Assembly: GCF_030758315.1 (NCBI RefSeq)
Contig: NZ_CP132336.1
Location: 1,426,001-1,490,000 of the forward strand
Direction: 5' to 3'
Source: Pararhizobium sp. IMCC3301
GTDB taxonomy: Bacteria > Pseudomonadota > Alphaproteobacteria > Rhizobiales > GCA-2746425
DNA length: 64,000 bases
A model generated the notes under the pieces. That model worked only from the letters and a program-made list of their open reading frames with translations. It did not search any database and had not been told where the DNA came from. Made by a program: the position numbers and the translations under genes. Below, in pieces: positions 26,127-33,282 of the stretch (the stretch's first letter is position 1; the number at the start of each line of letters is the position of its first letter).

Positions 26127-26300
26127 CCGAACAGCTGAAGACTCTGTAGCAGCCGGTTGAGCAACGCAACTTCGCGGTGCATCGCTGATGAAAAATCTGA
26201 TGCCTTGCATCGCGCAGCATTGCCTGCCTTGCCGGATGCCCTGACCCTGATCGTCTCTTGGCCCGGATACTCTCTTGTCTCGACAGGGATAAAACGTGCT

Positions 26301-26885
26301 TTAAATCGGCTGACCCAAAGCGCTGCGCTCCAGCGATTCAAGTTCCTGCCGGACTTCCTCCTGAAAGGGATTCAGTTCCAGTGCCCGTTTCAGGGCATCA
26401 TAGGCCTTCTTGTCTTCGCCAAGGTCCTCCAGCATAAGACCAAGGCCGGTCAGCGCTCCAAAGTGGCGTGGCTCCAGCGCCAACGTCACTGCAATATCGG
26501 CAAGAGACCGCCCGTAATTTTCTTTCAGGTAATACACAGTCGCGCGCCGGTTCCACGCTTCCGCAAAGTCCGGCTCCAGGGCGATCAGCTGATCCAGCAC
26601 ATCAATCGCAAGAGCAAAATCATCATCAGCAATGGCGTCATCAGCTCTGGACAGCAACAGCCGGGCCGTTTCGCCGCGCGCGCCGCGCCACAAATCATCG
26701 ATTTGTCCCGCCAGATGCCGCGCCTCCAGTTCACTTTGTGAGGATTGCAGTTCGCTGAACAGCCGGTCCAGCCGGTCTGAGAGGGGAATTTCCTTGCCAA
26801 AGCCGGATGAGCCGGTCGCCGCCGCCAGCACAATGGCGAGGCTGACAGATCGCAGCTGACTGATGATGATCCCGGAAAACTTCAT
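26301..26885 (-). CDS. TPR-containing periplasmic protein
   Basis: A 194-residue protein. A hydrophobic stretch at residues 7-25 ending near GSSGFG looks like a signal peptide or anchor. The rest is helical with at least three tetratricopeptide-type repeats, the clearest being FAEAWNRRATVYYLKENYGRSLADI and GLGLMLEDLGEDKKAYDALKRALELNP (split across about 110-180). TPR proteins act as docking scaffolds; the partner is unknown. Isolated gene between the SnoaL-like gene and the rpmJ terminator. Confidence 0.8.
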   Translation of the reverse strand: MKFSGIIISQLRSVSLAIVLAAATGSSGFGKEIPLSDRLDRLFSELQSSQSELEARHLAGQIDDLWRGARGETARLLLSRADDAIADDDFALAIDVLDQLIALEPDFAEAWNRRATVYYLKENYGRSLADIAVTLALEPRHFGALTGLGLMLEDLGEDKKAYDALKRALELNPFQEEVRQELESLERSALGQPI

Positions 26886-26944
26886 GGCAGAAGTCTAGTA
26901 TACAAATCCGCAAAAGCAAATGACGAAAGCGTCACGTCGGAAAC

Positions 26945-26977
26945 ACAAAAAGGGCCCGTGATCGATGTCACGTGCCC
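26945..26977 (-). terminator. Rho-independent terminator after rpmJ
   Basis: On the minus strand GGGCACGTGA pairs with TCACGGGCCC (one bulge) around a six-base loop and runs into five Ts. It lies 44 bases beyond the rpmJ stop. Confidence 0.8.
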
Positions 26978-27020
26978 CAAACCGTATTCATCTGCCGGGC
27001 CGGATGCCAGGCACGTTGAA

Positions 27021-27146
27021 TTAGCCCTGACGGGCCTTGAAACGGCGCTTTACCTTATTGATCACATAGACGCGACCCTTCCGCCGTACGAGACGATTGT
27101 CGCGGTCTCGGCCTTTAAGGGAACGCAGTGAATTTCTGATCTTCAT
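27021..27146 (-). CDS. rpmJ: 50S ribosomal protein L36 (41 aa, YkgO-like)
   Basis: A 41-residue, very basic protein beginning [15 protein letters not shown] and ending RRFKARQG. It has the typical L36 layout but none of the four zinc-binding Cys/His residues of the classic form, so it is the C-minus, YkgO/type-B version that most alphaproteobacteria use as their only or alternative L36. The gene is monocistronic with its own terminator. Too short for many gene callers. Confidence 0.93.
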   Translation of the reverse strand: MKIRNSLRSLKGRDRDNRLVRRKGRVYVINKVKRRFKARQG

Positions 27147-27281
27147 CGGTTTGCTCTAAAAATTCTCTATTAAGTTACGCTTTATCTTCAACCACTGCCG
27201 CGCCAATATGTCGCGCCGAATTGAAGAGAGTGACTGCCAGTCTATATTACCACGCCGAATGTCTGATCCACTGTGAGACAA

Positions 27282-27356
27282 TGGTGGGCACGACTGGGAT
27301 TGAACCAGTGACCCCTACAATGTCAATGTAGTGCTCTACCGCTGAGCTACGCGCCC
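27282..27356 (-). tRNA. tRNA-Val(GAC)
   Basis: A 75-base tRNA read on the minus strand, with CCA encoded. The acceptor arm GGGCGCG pairs with CGTGCCC (one G-U). The anticodon arm is CTACA-TTGACAT-TGTAG, giving anticodon GAC (valine). The T-arm has GGTTCAATCC and the D-arm GCTC-AGCGGTA-GAGC. Confidence 0.97.
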
Positions 27357-27400
27357 CGCTGTCACACCGTCGTCACAGATCTGACGTGAGAAGATGAAGC

Positions 27401-27429
27401 GATATACAAAAGCCAGGCCGCGGGCGCAA
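27401..27429 (-). promoter_or_regulatory. Probable sigma-70 promoter for tRNA-Val
   Basis: On the minus strand TTGCGC (27424-27429) and TATATC (27401-27406) are separated by exactly 17 bases. They lie about 45 bases before the tRNA 5' end. Confidence 0.55.
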
Positions 27430-27463
27430 GGGCTGATATCAGGAAAAACGCGCCACGATGGGT

Positions 27464-27823
27464 TCAGGCCGCCAAAAGCCGGTCCACTTCGCTGACAAGT
27501 TCACGCAGATGAAACGGCTTTGATAGCACTCTGGCATCCTTTGGCGCGTTGGAATCCGGGTTCAGCGCCACGGCTGCAAAGCCGGTTATGAACATCACCT
27601 TCAGATCAGGGTCGAGTTCAGTCGCCTTCCTGGCCAGCTCTATACCGTCCATTTCCGGCATGACAATATCGGTCAGCAGAACAGTAAACGGCTCTTCCCG
27701 CATGCGCTCATAGGCGCTTCTGCCATTGTCGAAATCCACCACCGTATGACCGGCGGTCTGCAACGCCTTTGTCAGAAACCGCCGCATGTCGTCATCATCT
27801 TCAGCCAGCAGAATATGGGCCAT
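27464..27823 (-). CDS. cpdR: CpdR-like single-domain response regulator
   Basis: A 119-residue receiver with no output domain. The acidic pocket is EDDDD (8-12), the phosphoacceptor Asp52 is in LLTDIVMP, and the lysine is in RVLSKPFHLREL. Size and sequence fit CpdR, which in its unphosphorylated state delivers cell-cycle substrates to ClpXP in Caulobacter and rhizobia. The ATG at 27823 is preferred because AGGAAGAG precedes it by seven bases; an upstream in-frame start would add 17 residues without a site. It lies between tRNA-Val and an N-formylglutamate amidohydrolase, a neighbourhood also seen in rhizobia. Confidence 0.85.
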   Translation of the reverse strand: MAHILLAEDDDDMRRFLTKALQTAGHTVVDFDNGRSAYERMREEPFTVLLTDIVMPEMDGIELARKATELDPDLKVMFITGFAAVALNPDSNAPKDARVLSKPFHLRELVSEVDRLLAA

Positions 27824-28203
27824 GTCATTCTCTTCCTTGTCGCCGGCCTTTGCGGGCCTGTCCGGACAGAACACCAGACGGTCGGACGCTCGTCTGCGGA
27901 ACTTCTAAAATCTGCCGGAGGTTACCCTCCTGACGCGAACTGCTAGCGCCCATATAAGCTTACTCGGGCAAAAAGCCTATGATATGGTAAACGTTTGAAG
28001 CAAAAGTTGATCACAACTTCCCCAGCAGCACACGACCCGTAACCGGATTGTATGGCAGCGGGCCGGAATATCAATGCGCTTGATGGCAAAGAATTCGAAT
28101 CAGAGCTAAAATTATAACTCCATGCATGGGCGCACGGCCAAATTGAATCTGTGGCACAAAATGTTTGTGTCATCATTGGACGGAACCACAAAATCCTGAC
28201 ACG
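27824..28203. other. Gene-free divergent region between cpdR and the second formylglutamate amidohydrolase
   Basis: About 380 bases. It holds a short GC-rich dyad (GGAGG-TTA-CCCTCC at 27919-27932) and AT-rich stretches further right consistent with divergent promoters. I found no small gene, RNA terminator or repeat. Confidence 0.5.
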
Positions 28204-29217
28204 ATGGAACTGATGACAGAGCAGATTACAAACCGGATTAGAAATTCTGGCGGCCCCGACGGCAAGAGCGCAACGTCCGGGGCATCGGCTGACCTGCCAA
28301 CAAATACACCCTACCGTGATTTTATGGAGACGCCCGCCTTCGAGGTATTCGGCGAACCCACTCAGACAATGCCGGTGATTTTCAACTCTCCCCATAGCGG
28401 CTCGATCTATCCGGAGCGGTTTTTGGACCTGTCACGGCTGGATCCACACACCATACGCGCCTCCGAAGACATGGATGTTCACAAGCTTTTCCAGAGTGTC
28501 ACCGAATTTGGTGCCGTTCTGCAGCGCGCCAATTTCCCGCGGGCCTATCTGGATGTGAATCGCGAGCCCTATGAACTGGATTCGGGCATGTTTTCTGCCC
28601 CCCTGCCGCCTTATGCGAACACGCGGTCGCTGCGCGTCAATGGTGGCCTTGGAACAGTTGCGCGCATCGTTGCTGAGAACCGCGACATTTATGCCAGCAA
28701 ACTCGATCCGGACGATGCTCTGGCCCGGATCGAATTGATTTACCGGCCCTATCACGACAGTTTGCGGCATTTGCTGGCCCGCACCCATGGCCGTTTTGGC
28801 CAGGCATTGCTGATTGATTGCCACTCCATGCCTTCACAATACGGCGCGCCCCGTTCGGGCGTCGAGACCGAAGCGCGACCTGATATGATCCTGGGAGACC
28901 GATATGGCACCAGCTGCCGAAATGATGTGATTGATTACGCGATGTTTCTGCTTCGCCAGGCCGGCTATGTGGTGGTCAAGAACCGGCCTTATGCAGGCGG
29001 GTTCATTACCGAGCATTACGGACGCCCACAACAGCATCTCAATGCCTTCCAGATCGAGATTAACCGGCGGCTGTATATGGATGAAGCCACTTTGAAATGC
29101 CATGCCGGTTTCGATGAACTGCAGCAGGACCTCAACATCTTTGTGCGAAATCTGATGCAGCATCCCGCACTTCGCTGTGATGATTTCAGCATGGTCAAAC
29201 CGCTCGCAGCGGAGTGA
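28204..29217 (+). CDS. N-formylglutamate amidohydrolase family protein (second copy)
   Basis: With the ATG at 28204 the protein has 337 residues; ATG 28213 is a near alternative. Family motifs are FNSPHSGSIYPERFLD, with the histidine that binds metal, SEDMDVHKLF, DVNREPYELD, and DCHSMPSQYG around residue 216, then the late GGFITEHYGRP. The set fits the N-formylglutamate deformylase family better than the first copy does, but no histidine-utilisation genes are nearby, so the substrate is uncertain. It is divergent from cpdR and is followed on the opposite strand by an sRNA gene. Confidence 0.87.
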   Translation: MELMTEQITNRIRNSGGPDGKSATSGASADLPTNTPYRDFMETPAFEVFGEPTQTMPVIFNSPHSGSIYPERFLDLSRLDPHTIRASEDMDVHKLFQSVTEFGAVLQRANFPRAYLDVNREPYELDSGMFSAPLPPYANTRSLRVNGGLGTVARIVAENRDIYASKLDPDDALARIELIYRPYHDSLRHLLARTHGRFGQALLIDCHSMPSQYGAPRSGVETEARPDMILGDRYGTSCRNDVIDYAMFLLRQAGYVVVKNRPYAGGFITEHYGRPQQHLNAFQIEINRRLYMDEATLKCHAGFDELQQDLNIFVRNLMQHPALRCDDFSMVKPLAAE

Positions 29218-29250
29218 TCCGAAACGCTCCGCTGCGCGCCATCTGGACAT

Positions 29251-29346
29251 AAAAAAAAGCCGCAGCACGAAGCTGCGGCCTAAAGTCTAGGGAGGAAACG
29301 CCCACTAGGGGCGGAAGCAACACTCGGGAGGAGTGAATGTTGCTAT
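29251..29346 (-). ncRNA. mmgR: MmgR/suhB-type trans-acting small RNA
   Basis: On the minus strand: a 5' hairpin whose stem is built from AGCAACA...CACT and AGTGTTGCT with CCTCCC exposed in its loop, a second hairpin CGCCC-CTAGT-GGGCG, a single-stranded TTTCCTCCCTAG, and a terminator stem GCCGCAGC/GCTGCGGC followed by eight Ts. The two CCTCC motifs could pair with ribosome binding sites. Position between a formylglutamate amidohydrolase and an inositol-monophosphatase-family gene fits the alphaproteobacterial suhB/MmgR (alpha-r8) sRNA, which in Sinorhizobium limits polyhydroxybutyrate accumulation. Family identity is from memory of its structure and context. Confidence 0.75.
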
Positions 29347-29352
29347 GCAGCG

Positions 29353-29381
29353 AAGATGAGGTTGCGACGCACAAAAGTCAA
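29353..29381 (-). promoter_or_regulatory. Promoter of the MmgR-like sRNA
   Basis: On the minus strand TTGACT (29376-29381) and CATCTT (29353-29358) are separated by 17 bases. This predicts a transcript start near 29346, right at the first hairpin of the sRNA. Confidence 0.65.
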
Positions 29382-29570
29382 GGTTAGCCGCCGTTTTTTC
29401 TATAAAATTTTCATTGGTTTTCTACTCATTCGGTGCAACGGCTACGCTTGTCGATGACGCACCTGCCCCGCCGCTCATGATTTTTTGTTGTATCATCAAG
29501 CGTTTATCTGTACCTCGTTGTCGATCCTGAAGACCTTACTCTTTAGCCATGCAAGGAATGCATATCAGCT

Positions 29571-30407
29571 ATGCGTCATGAATTTTCGACGGAATTCGGC
29601 GTCCCGGACATTATTTTCGAGATGGCCGGTTTGGCTGCTGATGCGATTCTTCCGCATTTTCGCACCCCTCTGGAAGTCGAAAACAAACTGGCGCAGGGAC
29701 AGGCCGAAGCAGATGGCGCATTTGATCCGGTGACAATCGCCGACAAAAACGCAGAAGCCGCTCTGCGGCGGCTGATTAACCAGCGGTTTCCCGGGCATGG
29801 CATTCTCGGTGAGGAATACGGCGCAGAAAATCTGCAGGCAGAGTATGTCTGGGTGCTGGACCCGATTGACGGCACCAGATCGTTCGTTTCAGGGCTGCCA
29901 TTGTGGGGCACCCTGATTGCGCTTTGCCATCAGGGCCGCCCGGTTCTGGGGGCAATGATCCAGCCTTTTCTGGCGGAAATTTATGTTGGTGCCGGGCAGA
30001 AAGCCTGGTTCGCGTCAACCAGCGGCGCGCACCCGCTCCGCAGTCTCAAAGCCCGGCAGGACGGTCGGCTCAACGACGCCACCTTGTTCACGACCGACCC
30101 TGGATTTTTCACCGAGGCGGAACGGCTGCGTTACGACACGCTGGAACAGCGCTGCCGCATACGCCGTTTTGGTCTCGACTGTTATGGCTATGCCATGGTC
30201 AGCGCCGGCTTCGGCGATCTCACTGTGGAGGCAGGCTTGCAGATTTATGATATCGCTGCGCTGATTCCACTGATCGAGGCGGCGGGTGGCGTGGTGACAA
30301 ACTGGCAGGGCAAACCGGTTGAGGGTCTGGAGCAGCATTCCCGTCTTCAGATTCTGGCCTCGGCAAATTCACAGCTTCACAACGAAGCGCTTGCCATACT
30401 GGGCTAG
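29571..30407 (+). CDS. hisN: HisN-type inositol monophosphatase family phosphatase
   Basis: A 278-residue magnesium-dependent phosphatase. The metal-binding motifs are ILGEEYG (about 79-85) and WVLDPIDGTRSFVSGLPLW (about 94-112), and the C-terminal GLQIYDIAALIPLIEAAGG block is present. The DPIDGT-R-SF variant followed by GLPLWGTLIAL is typical of histidinol-phosphate phosphatases rather than SuhB, which usually has DPLDGT-T-NF. It would act in the penultimate step of histidine synthesis; assay would be needed to exclude other sugar or inositol phosphates. A hydrophobic-free N-terminus fits a cytosolic enzyme. Confidence 0.85.
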   Translation: MRHEFSTEFGVPDIIFEMAGLAADAILPHFRTPLEVENKLAQGQAEADGAFDPVTIADKNAEAALRRLINQRFPGHGILGEEYGAENLQAEYVWVLDPIDGTRSFVSGLPLWGTLIALCHQGRPVLGAMIQPFLAEIYVGAGQKAWFASTSGAHPLRSLKARQDGRLNDATLFTTDPGFFTEAERLRYDTLEQRCRIRRFGLDCYGYAMVSAGFGDLTVEAGLQIYDIAALIPLIEAAGGVVTNWQGKPVEGLEQHSRLQILASANSQLHNEALAILG

Positions 30408-30444
30408 GCAGTGGCGGTCTGGCCACATCCTGATCGCAACCACA

Positions 30445-31455
30445 TCAGATATCGGTGCCGGGAATAAACGCATCAAATGCCGCCCAGAACTGATCGCGAA
30501 ACATATCCCGCTCCTGCAGTATCTCGTGTCGTGCCCCCGGCACCACGATATGCCACAGCGAACGCATGACGGAGGCAAGTTTCTCGATTGCCTCAAGTGA
30601 GACGACCTCATCACTGCCGGATGCGACCACAAGCACCGGTGTGCGGTTGTTAAAGGCGAATTCGGGATTGCGAAATTCCGCCATGGCCTGACAGGCTGCA
30701 TGGACCCAGCCCACGGTAGGAGCGCCAATCTTCAGAAACGGCGCCTTTCGCAACAGCCTCACAGAATTCTGAAACCGGTCCGGATCACTCGTCAGAATGT
30801 TCCTCTCCATATTCAATGTCTCGTAATTGGTCTGGCTGGCAAACGGCATTCGCCGTTCTCCCAGGCCAAAACTATTCAGAAACCGGGCCATTCGCGCCAC
30901 CACTTTCTGTCTGGGTCGTCTAAACCCCAGCCCGATCATGGGTGCAGTGAGAACAACCCGGTCAAACACCAGCCTGCCCTTGTCCAGACTGTGCAGCATG
31001 ACAGCTGCGCCCATGGAATGGGCCAGTGCATAGAAAGGAGCGGGACATTCGGGCAGCAGAATTTCCGACATCACGGCTTCCAGATCCGATACATAATCTG
31101 AAAGCGTGTCGACATGTCCGCGTTCGGGCTGGTGCAACAGGCGGTCTGAACCGCCCTGGCCACGAAAATCGAAAGCTAGGACTGCAAAGCCGCGTCCGCG
31201 CAGATCGGTGATAACCTCATAATATTTTTCAATATACTCAGTGCGACCCTGGATAAGACAGACCGTGCCTCTGACTTCCTTTGTCGAGGCCGGCCACCGC
31301 GCACAGCGCAATTGCACGCCGGCACTGTCCAGCCACTGCAGCGTAGCGCCGGCAGGCGTGGGATTGCCGGCGACAGAGACAAGACCGGGACGAGAATTTT
31401 CCGGCTCCAATCCCGCTGCCGGTTCTGCAGTTTCCAAAACGAATGCCTGACCCAA
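30445..31455 (-). CDS. Alpha/beta hydrolase, lysophospholipase PldB-like
   Basis: A 336-residue serine hydrolase. The nucleophile elbow is ALAHSMGAA (about residues 146-154), the acid is in VVASGSDEVVSLEA, and the histidine in PGARHEIL near residue 315, giving a full triad. The RGQGGSDRL oxyanion region is typical of the monoacylglycerol lipase / PldB branch. It probably hydrolyses lysophospholipids or monoacylglycerols. No signal peptide is seen. It converges on hisN with about 37 bases between stops. Confidence 0.85.
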   Translation of the reverse strand: MGQAFVLETAEPAAGLEPENSRPGLVSVAGNPTPAGATLQWLDSAGVQLRCARWPASTKEVRGTVCLIQGRTEYIEKYYEVITDLRGRGFAVLAFDFRGQGGSDRLLHQPERGHVDTLSDYVSDLEAVMSEILLPECPAPFYALAHSMGAAVMLHSLDKGRLVFDRVVLTAPMIGLGFRRPRQKVVARMARFLNSFGLGERRMPFASQTNYETLNMERNILTSDPDRFQNSVRLLRKAPFLKIGAPTVGWVHAACQAMAEFRNPEFAFNNRTPVLVVASGSDEVVSLEAIEKLASVMRSLWHIVVPGARHEILQERDMFRDQFWAAFDAFIPGTDI

Positions 31456-31511
31456 TTAACCACCCCGAAACATGTGCTCAAACTGGTACCGGTATGGGCG
31501 GATAAGGCAAG

Positions 31512-31552
31512 AAAAAAAACCGGCGACGCTCTTGCGCCGCCGGCTTTGCAGG
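31512..31552 (-). terminator. Rho-independent terminator after the PepSY-like gene
   Basis: On the minus strand a stem built on CCGGCG (31520-31525) and CGCCGG (31538-31543), extended by neighbouring bases, is followed by eight Ts. It lies about 80 bases past the stop of the gene at 31630. Confidence 0.8.
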
Positions 31553-31629
31553 GCTTGGTGTGGCATCCGGTTAGAGCTGCCACAACCATCGGGGGGTGCC
31601 GTTAAACGACCCTGCAAACTGATAATGGC

Positions 31630-32013
31630 TTAGCTGATACGGGTGCGACGCTCGATTCGCCCGTTAAAGGCGTTGACACGCAGCCGGACAACCTGCCCGC
31701 GACGAGCCTCGGCAACCACAACATAGTAACTGCCACGCCGCTCGATCCTGCGGAAATCACGGAAGCCGCGTTGCCGTAACTCCTGACGAATCTGTTGACG
31801 CGTCATAGCGCGTTGAACCTGGTGCGGTGCCGCGTGCTGGTGACGAGGGGTGTAATAACTTCCGCTTCCGCCTGAGTAGTGGCCGCCGCTTGAATAGCTG
31901 CCGCCGCTATTTCCATAGAAGCCGAAATAGAATCCATCCGCCTGAGCAGCAGGTGCAACAGCAAAGGTTGCCATTGTCAAAGCGGAGACTGCGATTAGTG
32001 TTTTCTTCAGCAT
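31630..32013 (-). CDS. Exported Gly/Tyr-rich protein with PepSY-like C-terminal region
   Basis: A 127-residue protein with a signal peptide (MLKKTLIAVSALTMATFA...AQA, cleavage near residue 25), a Gly/Ser/Tyr-rich low-complexity stretch (26-56), and a basic C-terminal domain whose QIRQELRQRGFRDFRRIER and YYVVVAEARRGQVVRLRVN segments resemble PepSY folds. Many such small periplasmic proteins exist in rhizobia and none has a firm function; the name RcnB-like would be guesswork. It has its own terminator and stands alone. Confidence 0.8.
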   Translation of the reverse strand: MLKKTLIAVSALTMATFAVAPAAQADGFYFGFYGNSGGSYSSGGHYSGGSGSYYTPRHQHAAPHQVQRAMTRQQIRQELRQRGFRDFRRIERRGSYYVVVAEARRGQVVRLRVNAFNGRIERRTRIS

Positions 32014-32204
32014 GGTATCTCTCCTGTTTCCTGAATCCGGATGACGACTAAATTGGCGACCGGACTTCGATGACGCCGAAATTGCCAGAGCTATGCTGAA
32101 CGAAACCGGAAGGTCTCATTCAGGTTCGGTTCATATTGCTGAAGGCATCTTTTGAATTGCAGAAAACAGCCGTTTTCCCCGCGCAGATTGCGAAAAAAAA
32201 TCTT

Positions 32205-32233
32205 CTTGAATCGCAAAAATTGCGTACCTACAT
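32205..32233 (+). promoter_or_regulatory. Heat-shock (RpoH-type) promoter of hsp20
   Basis: CTTGAA (32205-32210) and CCTACAT (32227-32233) are 16 bases apart, close to the alphaproteobacterial RpoH consensus. Predicted transcript start is near 32240. Confidence 0.5.
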
Positions 32234-32239
32234 AATTTC

Positions 32240-32361
32240 TGCAGACGCCAATAACGGGTCTGCGCAGCAGAACGGACGCCTCTGATTACCGGCATCATAC
32301 GGTAAAACGGGTCCAATTTGCTGATCTGACAAACATAACTGTTGCTCAATGGAGAATAGAT
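32240..32361 (+). promoter_or_regulatory. ROSE-like RNA thermometer in the hsp20 leader
   Basis: The roughly 120-base leader can form a stem CAGAC...GTCTG (32252-32272), a small ACCG...CGGT hairpin and, just before the start codon, a hairpin in which TTGCTC pairs over the GGAGAA ribosome binding site through a three-base loop. This last element matches the U(U/C)GCU motif of ROSE thermometers found before small heat-shock genes in Rhizobiales. Confidence 0.6.
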
Positions 32362-32826
32362 ATGCGTACTTTCGACGTAAGCCCCCTATATCGATCCACG
32401 GTTGGTTTCGACCGCCTGTTCAAACTGCTGGACGGCATGGCCACCACCGACACGCCCGGATCAACCTACCCGCCCTATAATATCGAACGCACGGGCGACA
32501 ATGCCTATCGTATCAGCATGGCAGTGGCTGGCTTCAGCGATGAAGAACTCAGCATTGAAAGCCGCGAAAACGGCCTGACTGTCAAAGGTGACAAAAGCGT
32601 TTCCGACGAAGACAATGCAGATGTGCTGTATCGCGGAATCGCCGGTCGCAGTTTTGAGCGTCGCTTTCAGTTGGCTGACTATGTCAATGTGACCGGTGCA
32701 AAGCTGGAAAACGGCTTGCTCCATATCGATCTGGTTCGTGAGCTTCCCGAAGCCATGAAACCGCGCAAGATTGAAATTGCAAACAGCAATCCATCGTCCA
32801 GACAAATCGAAGCAAACGCCGCCTGA
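32362..32826 (+). CDS. Hsp20 family small heat-shock protein (IbpA-like)
   Basis: A 154-residue chaperone. The alpha-crystallin domain spans about 35-130, with YNIERTGDNAYRISMAVAGF and the late GLLHIDLVRELPEAMKPR, and the short C-terminal tail carries the PRKIEI motif that stitches subunits together. It binds unfolding proteins without ATP. Expression is probably controlled by heat at two levels: an RpoH-type promoter and a ROSE-like thermometer in the leader. A long hairpin (32839-32876) follows the stop. Confidence 0.92.
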   Translation: MRTFDVSPLYRSTVGFDRLFKLLDGMATTDTPGSTYPPYNIERTGDNAYRISMAVAGFSDEELSIESRENGLTVKGDKSVSDEDNADVLYRGIAGRSFERRFQLADYVNVTGAKLENGLLHIDLVRELPEAMKPRKIEIANSNPSSRQIEANAA

Positions 32827-32838
32827 TAAGGTCGCATG

Positions 32839-32876
32839 GCGCGCCTGATCGTCCGTCTCGGGACGTTCAGGCGCGC
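32839..32876 (+). terminator. Strong GC hairpin after hsp20
   Basis: GCGCGCCTGA pairs with TCAGGCGCGC, and the stem is extended by CGTCC/GGGACG. There is no T-run, so termination is uncertain. A second stem (CTTGGGCC/GGCCCAAG) follows up to the border of MITE copy 2. Confidence 0.45.
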
Positions 32877-32937
32877 ATCCGGTCTGGAACACCTGGCTTG
32901 CCTTGGGCCGGTCAGGTGTTTTGCCAGGCCCAAGCGT

Positions 32938-33202
32938 TAGATCGTTTCATGATTACATTGAACCATTTGATGCTCCAGATCAGTTCATCGGCAAGGCAGT
33001 CAACGCGGCGCGATGCTGCGCATCGGGCAAGTTGGCTAACGATGTCCGGTGGGCTGATATGGAGCACCGAAGGCCGGATTTGCACGCCCGCCGGACATCG
33101 TTACACTCCACTTGTGGTCATGAAGACCACGGCGCGAAGTGTGCCTCGCCAGCAAACGAGCAAAACCGGTCAAATGATTCAATGTAACCATGAAGCGATC
33201 TA
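32938..33202 (+). mobile_element. MITE copy 2 (265 bp, TA-flanked)
   Basis: Same 33-bp terminal inverted repeats and about 90% the interior of copy 1, in the opposite orientation and lacking 12 bp. Left TA at 32938-32939, right TA at 33201-33202. It lies in the intergenic region between hsp20 and the histidine kinase and disrupts nothing visible. The same frame is open through the element. Confidence 0.9.
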
Positions 33203-33282
33203 GACCGTTTCCCTCGTCCCATCACAAAGGACGACGGTCCGGTGTGCGTTTCCGGGCGGCAAGGCCCCAGTCATTCGACGCT

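Noticed and set aside
31630-32013. Naming the small exported protein RcnB
   Set aside because: Only a weak overall likeness; the nickel-related features are not visible.
32898-33203. Proteins read from the MITE copies as real genes
   Set aside because: Copies differ mostly by amino-acid-changing substitutions, with no sign of selection on the frame.
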